From: Megalonaias nervosa
Lineage: Eukaryota > Mollusca > Bivalvia > Unionida > Unionidae
DNA length: 64,000 bases
Direction: 5' to 3'
NCBI GenBank assembly: GCA_016617855.1
Contig: JAECUM010028889.1
Coordinates: 1 to 64,000, forward strand
Made by a program: the position numbers and the translations under genes. The notes below the pieces were generated by a model that had not been told where the DNA came from, made no database searches, and was given only the letters and a program-made list of their open reading frames with translations. Below are positions 11,301 through 23,300 of the stretch, in pieces (within the stretch, counting starts at the first letter, position 1; every line of letters begins with the position of its first letter).

Positions 11301-14300
11301 AATGTCTTTTATACACCTAGGCATATGGTTAAATGAAAATCGCTTGGAAATGTGTTTGAATGCAATCAGAAGTAACCCTAAATATGTGTTTCCTATGCCC
11401 ATTTTGGGCAAAAATAAAAAGAATCTTCAGGGGAAAATGAATAAACAGAACCTTCGAGAGATGAATAAACAGAACCTTCGAGAGCACATTTGATTGTAAA
11501 GAAATGTCGCTTCAGGTTGGTGAGACACTGCTTAGTTTCTTAGTGATCATAGAACAAGCAGTGCAACCCAAAGGTAGGCAGTATGTCTGGTTGCGGTATA
11601 GAGGTTTTCATCATGCACAGTGTACATAGCTGGAGGAAACAATTCCATGATAATTGGGGGGAAATTGCCATATGTTAATTCCATGATAATTAGGGGGAAA
11701 TTGCCATATGTTAATTCCATGATAATCGGGGGGAAATTGCCATATGTTTTCAACAAAACCATCATATACACTGACTGGATCCTGTCACAATTAAAGGTAA
11801 ATGACATACAGAAAATGAAACAGTTGCAATTTGAGCACTGTACAGCATGCATATTGTGATATTAAATAACTGGCAGTTGTTCGGTAAGCCCAACTGGTAT
11901 ATATGGGAAAGGATGCATTTCTAATCATTTCAGTTAAATGGCATCAAAATGAATTCTGGCATGATAAAATGTTAAAGACATACAGAAAATGAAACAATTT
12001 TAACTTAAGAAAGTTATGGCATGCACATTGTAATACCTGGTACATGTAGTTGTTTGGTTTGCCAGAATAGTAGATGTGGAAAAAGATGCATTTCTGATCA
12101 CTTTGATCAAATGGTAGAATTCATCTATCATAAACCATGTACACGTTTAGAAATTTTGGTAAACATTGCAGCCTTAAGTAATGGCATATGTAATGAGATC
12201 CTTAGGTACTAAATAAGGTCTCTGTGGCCATAACAGTTTGTTGATTGGTTTGTGATGCACAGGGGGTGTGGCCATACTAGTTTGTTGATTGGTTTTTAAT
12301 GTACAATGGGTGTGGCCATAACAGTTTGTTGATTGGTTTGTAATGTACAGTGGGTGTGGCCATAATGTTAGAGGGACTGAGTGTACAGAACTGGCCCAAG
12401 CACAGAAGCAGAGATCAGCTGGACTGGAATGTTTTCAATTTACAGACACAATTTGTGTCCAGTTGACTAATTATGACTTGAACTATGGTAAGGCTGTTTG
12501 TGAATGCCAAATACATGTTGTAAATGGGGAAGTAATATATCATGGTCTGTTGTGTCAAGTGCTGCAGACATGTCAATGGGGGTGAGGACTGTAATCTTTC
12601 AACTATCCAAAGCAGAGAGGAGGTTGTTAACTGCTTTCAGGTGGCCAGGTTTGGCACTGTGGTGATGACAATATGCAGACTTTATATATTGCTTTTTTAG
12701 CTGTTTAAAGTCAGATGCAAGTTGGGACAGAACTACTTTTTCTAAGATTGTAACATGATTGGGAGCTTTGAAACAGGGTAGTATTTTTTTCAATTGTTAG
12801 CATTGGTTAATTCAACAGAGACTTTACATGGGAGATTTGAAAAATTATTGGAATTCCCTGGATGAGAGAGATATATTGATAACATTGGCTAGTGAAGGCA
12901 GTATTGATTCTAATTGCTCAAGTAGTAGGTATGAGTATTGCCATAAATAAACATATTGCAATATATTTGAATGCAACATGTTTATATTGCAGTACATGTC
13001 AATAGGTATTGGTGATTGACAGCATTTATCATTCTAACATTAATTTTGCTTATTTTGTGCTTGATTAATGCACAATTTCCTTGCATGTAATGACATCTAA
13101 AGTTGAAAATAAAATCGTGTTATGTCACCAAAACATCCACAATGACATAAATGATTTAGCAAACAGTAAACAGAACAACATGAGTGAAAACTTCTACCAA
13201 CAGGAAAAAAAAATGACAGAAGAGTTGCCTGACTAGAAAGGTCATTCGGTCAACAAATTAAAATGATTAAAAGCTTCATTGACTGCATTACAGTCATGAC
13301 AAGGAACAAAATTAAGTAAAAAATACATGTAATCATATATTTTTACATTGACAAAATGTCTTGCTTTATTTGAAAAATTAATGAATGATATTGTCAATTA
13401 GTAATATCAATGATTCCAAACCTTTTTTGGTTTCAGCCCTAGAGACTAACTACAGTCTGTTGTTAATGCAACTTTAGGTGCGAGGGACAAGTGTGATGTT
13501 TCTGTCCTTTTTGACATTTAAGTACATATCTGGGATAATTTTATCAGAGAACTTGTCTAGATGGTACAACATATCATGGATCAAGCACCAATACTATGTT
13601 TAAGAATCCTTTTTTGGCAGAACACATAAATGATAGCTTTTTGTGATGAAGATTTGTATTTATATAATACAATTATTATTATATTATATATATTAATATA
13701 TTATATAATTAAATTATAATCTGTTTGTAAGAATCCTTTTTTGACAGAACACTGTAGGGATGCAAGACATGAATGATGAAACTTGCTGTCATAAGTGATA
13801 GCTCTTAGTAATGAAGATTTGTATTTAGTCTGTGCAACGTGCATACCCACAGTCGTTGTTGGTATGTCTTTACTGTAACCTTTGGCTATTGTGCCAGGGA
13901 TTATCTCACATTGTTGCACAGTAATGGTGGACTGTAAACGAGTCAAGAGGTTTGTTGTTCTACCTGCATATTTGATTTCGGTTTTGCACATATTACACAC
14001 AGCGACCATTTTCTGAAGTGTCTTGGTGCCAAACTCCCTTTTTAGTGAAAAATTATTCCAAATAGAGCTATATGCCCTTGGGTTCTTTATGAACTCATAT
14101 TTAGAAGCTGCCATGTTGGTAATGATGCTATACCTAATGGAAGACAGTGGTCTGCTCAAAGTTGGCTCTTGACAGTTTAGTGGGGATGAAGAAAAAAACA
14201 GGTATACCATTATTTCTGTGCATATATCTCAATATACTGTATCGGGCATTTCATATTGCAGTTTACTGGTATATTGGTATATCATTACACCTTTAACAAT

Positions 14301-17300
14301 TAGCAATGATGTTGGTATTGGATTAAGTTCACAGCTTTGTTGGTTTGTGTCAGTTTGCATTCTGAAGTTACCAGTCTGGGGGTGCAATGTGTTCATACAA
14401 AGTTAAAAGTCTGAGGCAGTTAAAATAGGGTATGTTTTCTTATCAGAAACATAATATTATGAAATATTTTGGGGTGGTGCCTTATTTTGTTATTTTATTT
14501 ATTTGTTTATTTATTTATTTATTTTTTTTATATTTATTTTAGGAGGATGGCACTCACAAGCAAATGTACCTTGCAAGTGAAACCTGGGAACAATATCTGG
14601 ATCGTAACTCTGAGGATGGTATATGGGGAGACCACATCATGATGAGGTGATTGAATGTGAATATATTGAGTTCAGGGTATAAATTGATCACTTCATCATT
14701 GATGGGTTTAAACGGTACAGATGCTCATTGTCTCGCCTGCATTAATTTAACAAGTTATGAAACAACAGTAGGTACTCTATTTGACTTAATAGCTGCTCAT
14801 GCTTCAGTAAGCATACATCCCTCTTTTTGGACAAAACTAACATAAAAATAATCATATGTACCTTCATATGTTTTGATGACTTACACTTTGGTTAGAAAGA
14901 AGCCAATTGATTTGGGTTAAAGGTTAGTGGTCAAGATCATTGTGACTGACCAAAGAAAAAAATGTTTTGCATTATAACTTTTGTTTTATACCATATACCT
15001 TCATCAAAGTGTGCTGCAGTATGGAAGAGACCTGTTGATTTTCAGGTCAAAAGATCAGAGTCACTGTTGCTGAAAGAAAGATGGGTTAATAACTAATTAA
15101 TGAATAACATGGGTTAATGCAGAATAACTTTTCTTCTAGAGTATGTTCCTTCACCAAATTTTCAGGATGGATTGTGCTTAGTGTGATAACAAAACTATAT
15201 AGTTTGGAGTCTAAAGATCAAAGGTCATGGTTAGGGTAAGTATAATTTTAAAAATGGTTTACACACATTAACATTACCTTGACCAAACTAGTGCTAAATC
15301 ACTAAGGACACCAGTTTCCATCAATCTAAGTCAAGCTGCAATGGAGGAATTTACAAGACAAACAAGAAAATTATCAGTGCGAGGTCTCAAGAACACAGGC
15401 TACTGGGAAGCAGCATTATCAAATTTACTAATGTCAAAACCACAACAGAAGTGAAGAAGAGGCAGAGAGAGATGATCATTTTCACCAGTATTTCTCTTCA
15501 CAAGAGCCTCCCTATTTCAAAATGATGACATCATCATCACAAAGCCCTTATCACAAATCCAGTAGGTGAAAGACTCCAGTAGTTTACTGCCATATGTGAA
15601 AAGATTTGCCATGATGACATGTGGACTTGAGAAGTGGTTTCTGAGGGACTCGGTATCACTTCCAGTGCAGCTCCTCATTTATCCAGTGTTCCCTCAGTTA
15701 CAAACACAGCAGTCTTTGCCCTGTCATCAACCTAATGCACTCAATCAAATTAACCCTGGGTTCACTATGGAACACTACAACATATTCTAAATGGGAGACT
15801 ACACAATCAGATGCATAGCTTCATGTCCCCATTAACACATCTTCCAGGAAGTTCTGTGATTTACATACAGATATCACATTCTTGAAAAACAGCAGATGAG
15901 ATATCTTGAAGCAAGACATGATATCCTTTGCTCTCTCCTTCTGAACCTCAGTTTCCTTGTTAACAAGGACATACCTGACCTTGTACCATCTCAAGATTTT
16001 GATCATCTAGGTATGAGTTCAGCACATAAGTAAACAGTATGTCTCCCTCAGGAACTAGTATTGAAATTAGTACCATGGTGGTTTCCTTTTTTATATGGGA
16101 CAATCCAACCACCATAGAATTCCTTTGCTTGCTGGGTTTGCTCTATGCAACAGTGGACATCTTAGTCCTGTGTTGCCATTTTATGTGCCAATTACAAATG
16201 ATTCTGTTGTCCAAATGGAGGCTGCTTAGTCCAAGGTTGCCATTTTATGTGCCAATTACAAATGATTGTGTTGTCCAAATGGAGGCTGCTTAGTCCTAGG
16301 TTGCCATTTTATGTGCCAATTTCAAATGATTGTGTTGTCCAAATGGAGGCTGCTTAGTCCCAGGTTGCCATTTTATGTGCCAATTACAAATGATTGTGTT
16401 GTCCAAATGGAGGCTGCTTAGTCCCAGGTTGCCATTTTATGTGCCAATTACAAATGATTCTGTTGTCCAAATGGAGGCTGCTTAGTCCTAGGTTGCCATT
16501 TCATGTGCCAATTACAAATGATTGTGTTGTCCAAATGGAGGTTGCTTAGTCCTAGGTTGCCAATTTATGTGCCAATTACAAATGATTCTGTTGTCCAAAT
16601 GGAGGTTGCTTAGTCCTAGGTTGCCAATTTATGTGCCAATTACAAATGATTCTTTTGTCCAAATGGAGGCTGCTTAGTCCTAATTTGCCATTTTATGTGC
16701 CAATTACAAATGATTCTGTTGTCCAAATGGAGGTTGCTTAGTCCTAGGTTGCCAATTTATGTGCCAATTACAAATGATTCTTTTGTTCAAATGGAGGCTG
16801 CTTAGTTCTAGGTTGCCATTTTATGTGCCAATTACAAATGATTCTGTTGTCCAAATGGAGGCTGAGACTTTGCCTATTGGACCAACTTCTGAGAATCTGC
16901 ACATCTTGAAGATTGGGAAACCTCATTTCATTCACATCTTGAAGATTGGGAAACCTCGTTTCATTTACATCTTGAAGATTGGGAAACCTCATTTCATCCA
17001 GATCTTGAAGATTGGGAAACCTCATTTCATTCAGATCTTGAAGATTGGGAAACCTTATTTCATTCACTTCTTGAAGATTGGGAAACTTCATTTCATTCAG
17101 ATCTTGAAGATTGGGAAACCTCATTTCATTCAGATTTTGAAGATTGGGAAACCTCATTTCATTCACATCTTGAAAATTGGGAAACCTCATTTCATTCAGA
17201 TCTTGAAGATTGGGAAACCTCATTTCATTCAGATCTTGAAGATTGGGAAACCTCATTTCATTCACATTGGGGATACCCGTACAAGTACAACCTCTGGAAA

Positions 17301-20300
17301 TCACAATCTGGACGTGAGCAGAGGATTAGGGGTACACCTTCTTCCATCATTCCTGGAAGTTGGTAGAGTGTGGCCCCTCATGATCGTCATTTGCATATTA
17401 ACATTCTTGAGATGAAAGCCCTTTAGAAAGCATTTCATTGGTGGAAGGAGAATCTAAATGGGAAGGGGGTTCTCATTCTGTCCAACAACTCCACTGTTGT
17501 GCCTTATCACAACTGGCAAAGTGGAATTAAGTCCCTAAACCTTTCCATTCTTGTTTAGGATTTGGTGTGGTGTATTCAGTGACAAATCCACATCCAAGAT
17601 CATTATATTCCAAACTGGATAATTGTATTAGCGGACTTGTCCCAGAGCAATCAACTAATACAAACGCAGTGGTCTCTTCATGCCTTGGTTCTCACTCAGA
17701 TATGTCCCCAATGAGATCGTCCAATGGTAAAATTATTTGAAACAAGATGGAATGCCAGCTTCCAACCTTTTTCTCACAAATCCTATATCTGAAGGCCTGG
17801 ACAGTCGATTGGAATGGCCTGGATGTCTGTGCTTACTCTCCAACACCTCTGATTCAGAAGGTGATACAGAAAGCAAGAGAATCGGAGTGCCACCTCATCG
17901 TGATTGCTCCACTCAAATATGAAAATCTTGGATCAACGACCTCAGCATCTGCACAACAGAAATCTGCAGGAATATCTAGATATTGCTCATCTGGTCAAAC
18001 AACTATGACAGCAGGTGTTTCATCCCAACCCAGAATTGTTGAACCTGCACATTTGGATCTTATTAAATAAGTTCTCAGAAACAAATAGTTCTCACAACCA
18101 CTGGTAGGGAAGTGACTCAAGCATAGTGGCCCTCCACTTTAAAGGTGTACAAAGGCAAATAGAAAATCTTCACACAGAGGTATGCACAAGAACAAACTAT
18201 GCCACTGCAGACATCATTACCTCAAATAGCAGGGTTCATATGGTCTTTGAAGATCTTTGACAGTTTGGGAAAAATGAGGTAGCATTTTCAAGGCCTTGAA
18301 AGTTTGGGAAAATTGAGCAGATTACCCCGAGGTCTTTAAAAGTCTTTGAAAATTGAAATAAACCCGAACATTTTAATTTATTCCCATAATCACAAATAAA
18401 ATTGTCCAAGATTGTTTGTTTCGGATGTTGTTGAGTTTTCTGGTTTCTTTCTTTTGATGACCCATTCAGTTTGATTTCATCATTAAACAATATTGTAGTT
18501 TTTTGCATTTGTTGTTCTCTCATACAACATAACTTGTATACAAAATGTTAGTGAAAATAGGCCTTGGAAATCTCTGTTTGTGGTCTTTGAAAGTTTGGGA
18601 AAAGTCTTTGAATTTATCATTCAGAATTCTGTATGAACCCTGAATATGTAACTTCCTTCTATGGCTATTTGATGAGAAACAGCACCAATCACAATTAAAG
18701 GTTACCTTTCTAAGATCACTGACACTGCATCATCATGGAAGAGAGGATATCAGATAAAACCTATCTGATCTTCTGTCCAATTTTGATTACACATCACCAG
18801 TGACATTGGTTCTTTGCCCAAAATGGAATCTATCATGGGTAATAATCAGACTGACCATTTGAACTGCTTTCAGGAACCTCATTGGTTCACCTCTTATGTA
18901 AGACCTGCCACCTCATTGCATTAGGGAACAGCAGTCAGAATCAGCAAAATACAATCTTTTGTCAGTGAACCCAAACTACTTGTAGTTCTAACATCACTTT
19001 TAGCCCCTGCGTTCATTGCCAAGAACAGTCGCCATTACGAGGAATTTTATCATGAATTCCTGCTTACTCAGGACACTTCATCTCAGGGTTGACTACAGGA
19101 CCCAGTGCAAGCTCAGAAATGGTACCTAAGAAGGACCATGCCATTTTGTCAAGGTTGATCATGCCCGTTCTTACCCCTCACAGAGGGAAAGGATGACATC
19201 AGCACAGACACTTTTGTCCTGGATAAAGTGGGTTATTCATTACACATATCAGAACATAACCTAGAGCAAATAAATTTACTTCACATTTTGGGTCATGAAG
19301 TTAGGGCAGTTGCCACAGAAACATTGCATTTGAGCAAAACTATTCTGTTTTTATCGATGCAGTGGGATTGGGATCTTAGTCCACTTCTCTAGCTATTGTC
19401 TCAGGGATTTTTCATCCTAAAAGGCTCAGCTTGATCTGGTGGAATCTATAGCCATGGTGCAAAACATTACTTTCTTGGGTCATCTGACAGCTTTATAAGG
19501 ATGCTGCTTCACAGAAGGCAGATTTTTCTGTTTGAAGCCATTACTTGACATGTGGAAACATTTCCCCATTCGGGTTTTCTAAAAGCTGTCTCACATACTA
19601 TCAGGGACTGGAGATGGTCTCTCCATGTTAAGGAGATGTATCTCTCTCACCTCTTACCTATTTTCCTAAGGTGTTATGATTAGGTAATGTATTTGAAAAG
19701 AACCCAATTTTTTTCTAGTAAAAACATATTTCTTCAATAACACTTACCTAATCATAATACACGTACATTCCTCCAGCCACCACGCAGTTAAATCAGTGTG
19801 CTTTCTGCTCCAGTAGTAGTAGCTCAAGAATTCACAGGATTTGGTACCAATCCTAGTATCAAGGGTAGATCACTCTAACTGCCAGCTAGGTGGGCAGATA
19901 GCTCTTAGCAATTTAGCTAAAATGTTTTAGCCTGGGAGGGCTGGATTTTTAATAAAAAACAAATTGGTTTTGCATATTTTTTAAAGAGCAACCCTTCCTG
20001 AGCAATATGCAGTTTATTCCATGAAAACGTGATGAAATACTTTAAATGAAACAACATTCTGACACCAGAGATTTCTTTGACATTAGTTTTCTTTGATTAT
20101 TCATTCCTCTTGTCTTGTATAGCAAATCATTTTGTAGTTTATTACTTTAATAACACTTAGAAATAGATACTGGTTAATAACACTTAGAAATAGATACTGG
20201 TTAATAACACTTAGAAATAGATACTGGTTAATAACACTTAGAAATAGATACTGGTTAATAACACTTTGAAATAGATACTGGTTAATAACACTTAGAAATA

Positions 20301-23300
20301 GATACTGGTTAATAACACTTAGAAATAGATACTGGTTAATAACACTTAGAAATAGATACTGGTTAAAGACTTTTATACTCAGACTTGTTTATCCACTGAG
20401 ATTTGGCATAATTTACACATTTCAGCCTCAAAATATGTACTTCACATGCAAATGCAGTTTTTTTGCTTTTCTGTCTACATTTTTTAAAAATTCTGATTAT
20501 TTATTGTGATTCCAGATTTTGGTCTTGAAAATGTATTCTTTATCAGCATAGGTAAGTCCAAGTCATCTATGACAAAGAAAATAAAAAAACAAAAGCTTTG
20601 CAAGCCTGGTGATGACCCTGACCTTGCAGAGAAAATATCCATTTCAAAGCATAAACATTAAATATTTTATCAAGACACATGGAACTGTTTTGGATGTTCG
20701 AGAAAAGAAGACATTTTTATACATCATTCATAGTGCAGATCTGATCTTGCTTGTGCTTATTGTAGATAGCCGACTGTTAGTGATGTGGAGTCTAAGGCAT
20801 GTTTATTCAGTGTTCACTGAGATATTGTTTTGTTTTAGATAGCCCTTTTTTCAGTGAATTGCAGTATTATAGATGTAATTGTTCTTTTACAGTGCCATTG
20901 TAGAAGTCTTGCAGAGAAAAATTGTCATCTTAGGTGGGGTTTCAGGGAAGGCACGCACTGTCATTGTGCCTAAGTCTATGCATACTGAAAAGAAATCACA
21001 ATCCAATTCAGAGTTGGCCCAGGATTTAAAAGAAGACAGTCCTGAAGATGAAAGTAACAAAGAACCCGCTAGTCAGTCTACTGAGAAGATGGAGAAAAAG
21101 GAGGATGGAGAAAAGGAGGAAGAGGATAAGGAGGCCAAGAAAAAGAGGTTGAGGGAGGAGGCAATAGGGAGAAAAGAGAAGGAAGATGATGAGTTAGAGG
21201 ATGAGACGTGTTTGTATTTGGGGCATCTTAGTGAGGCCCATTATATCAGCCTTAGGAAGCGAGGAAGCATGAAGGCTGTACAACAGAGTGAGTTAAGTTT
21301 GAAACTGGGATGAACTAAAATCAAGGCGGGAGAAAATAGCAAAAGCTTTTACTCAGTGTTTACAGACATTTTCACAAAATAAAAAAAAAAATTTCCTTTG
21401 CCATTAGGCCCCAGCCAAGAAAACCGACAAAATTCTAAAGTAAAAATAATCATATCCATCAAAAGTTTGGATAACTTGATTAGAAATGAGTTAATTTTAA
21501 TTAAATTTACTATCCTGTCTTATTGACTAATCTAAATTATTTCCAGCCTTTTCTTTCATTAGAAGAGTTATGGCCCCTGATTGCCTATTGCTTTAAATTT
21601 AATTTCTTCAGCTTAGCTTTAGCTAAATTTGGGATGCAACTCTTCAGTGATGGAACATTAAATGAATTTGATTTCCAGCATTCCAGGACATCATTTAAAG
21701 GAGAGTAACTTTGTGCTGTTGTTTTTTTCAAATGTTGGAATCAGATATGTCACCGTAATATGGTGCTTGTTTCCCACATACTTGTTTATGGTTGTTGCAT
21801 GCCTAGATGAACCTAGGTTGCATGTGTTTTTGTTCTGCATAGCCCAAACACTAGAATTACAATTGTAGAATATTCATGGACAGAATAATTTCTGTAATTG
21901 GTGTCTGAATTCAGGAAAATATTTTACATAGTTCAGGCTATATAAATAGAGAAAGTGTGTTTTTAGTGAAACATTAATCTAGTTTGAGTTGACTGTGATG
22001 AAAATGCCTCATATTTGCTTAACTTGATCTGATTTATTGATGCTTAAAAGTATGGATTTACACTTTTTTGAATTTTATGTGTGAAATCTTTGCTATTTGC
22101 TGTGTGCTGTGCCAACCCATGCCTTTTTCCTGCACACAATTAAACACAAATCCAGTGAAAGGCTTTTAATTTATTTGACAATTATTTTACATATTACACG
22201 TCTTTTTGCCTTATTACATTGTTTGTTATACTGAAATGTGTTTTTTTTGTGTGGGGAACAAATCTCCCTTTGCATGTAAGTCATTATTATCGGTACAGTA
22301 CAGTATGTGCAGATTTCTCATTTGAATACATTCCCCACACACATTACAGACCTGCCAACTCTTATGATTTTGCCATAAGTCTTACGAAAATTACCCTTAA
22401 AATACAGACTTGCGGCATGCAAGCAAAAACTACGGAAAAAATGATCATTGCCAAATAGTCTGGATAATTGGTTCACCCGTGCTTGATATGGATCCGAGTT
22501 TTATATTAGAATTAGTAAAACTTGTCAGGGAACCAGACTAACTTTACAGCAGCACCCCAGATGCTTTAAACTGCACCTATTTGTTCATGCAAAGCATCTG
22601 CATGAGCAAACTATTGATTATAGAATCTTTTCTAAAAATGGCATCCAGAAAACGATGCATGTTTAAGACGAAAGGGAAAATAAGCTTCTAAAAAAGTGTT
22701 TATAATCAACACAGAAGAATAAAAAGGAGTATTCAGATTCTTGTAAATAAAAGCTGGAAAGGACACAATTACGTTTATTGGACATCACGTGCCAATTTGA
22801 GTATGTCTCGTTGCGGGAGATATGATTGCCATCATCATGTGAAATGGAAAAAGAATTTCCAAGAATTACTTCAGTTGAGAGATAGCAACAAGCCATTGAG
22901 TTGCATAGGGTTTGGAACTAAAGTTTGTGCAACTGTACTAGTGGTAAATAAAGTCTACACGTACTTTACAAACTTTTCAGTTGAACATGATGTTTATCGT
23001 CACTGCGTTGAACTTTTAATTACATTTTCCAGCTGTACGTAGCAGTTATTGATATTTTGTTAGACCTTACTGAAAACTGGTCAATCTTATGGAGAAAAAT
23101 CAACTGCCTTACTGAGACAGACTCGTCAGGTCTGACAGTACAATAGGAATATTAGCCTGCTACCTCATGAATTAGCCCTGCTAAAAGATGAAAATCATCA
23201 TTTTCTATCTATTTTAATAGACAAAGGATAATAACTCTTGCCCATTACCTACCCTTAGCACCACAAAGTGTCACTAGTTTTTAGCTTCGCTGCTGTACTG

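Larger units (their letters stand above)
10231..14542. other. Intron 2, with LINE and BED-finger debris
   Basis: A 4.3-kb intron from gtatta to ttattttag. It holds several minisatellites (11437, 11641, 12224), a minus-strand LINE reverse-transcriptase fragment (12345-12793), a TA-rich palindrome (about 13660-13715) and a minus-strand BED-finger frame (13701-14210). The minus-strand frame at 10841-11257 has no recognisable motif. Confidence 0.75.
15300..19960 (+). mobile_element. DIRS-like retrotransposon relic, copy A
   Basis: The best-supported parts are an RNase H-like segment (about 17340-17700), the post-RNase H conserved block (17740-18070) and tyrosine-recombinase-like remnants (18080-19260), all plus strand with many stops and shifts. 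The 3' end (19660-19930) has short inverted arms resembling those of copies B and C. The 5' boundary is uncertain; 15300 is an estimate. The RT is not recognisable; minisatellites occupy that interval. It carries a nested hAT-like MITE at 18230-18642. Confidence 0.7.
14647..20892. other. Intron 3, containing DIRS-like copy A
   Basis: A 6.2-kb intron from gtgatt to gttcttttacag. From about 14885 to 15245 there is a degenerate dispersed repeat with recurring aaggtca/ggtcaa phrases. From about 15300 to 19960 there is a decayed DIRS-like element with two minisatellites and a nested MITE. An 8-copy 27-bp array is at 20147-20362. Confidence 0.75.

Noticed and set aside
16173..17265. CRISPR-like arrays (also at 49176 and 24571)
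   Set aside because: Repeats are directly tandem with no unique spacers, and the genome is eukaryotic.
16759..17415. A 218-residue repeat protein ([11 protein letters not shown] units)
   Set aside because: The frame follows from a 33-bp period, is open on both strands and lies in a transposon relic.
20879..21313. A free-standing 144-residue gene
   Set aside because: Splice signals and phases show it is exon 4; the listed ends read into introns.
22347..22460. hAT element at 22347
   Set aside because: Only one possible terminal repeat (cagacctgccaactct) was seen, with no partner or transposase.
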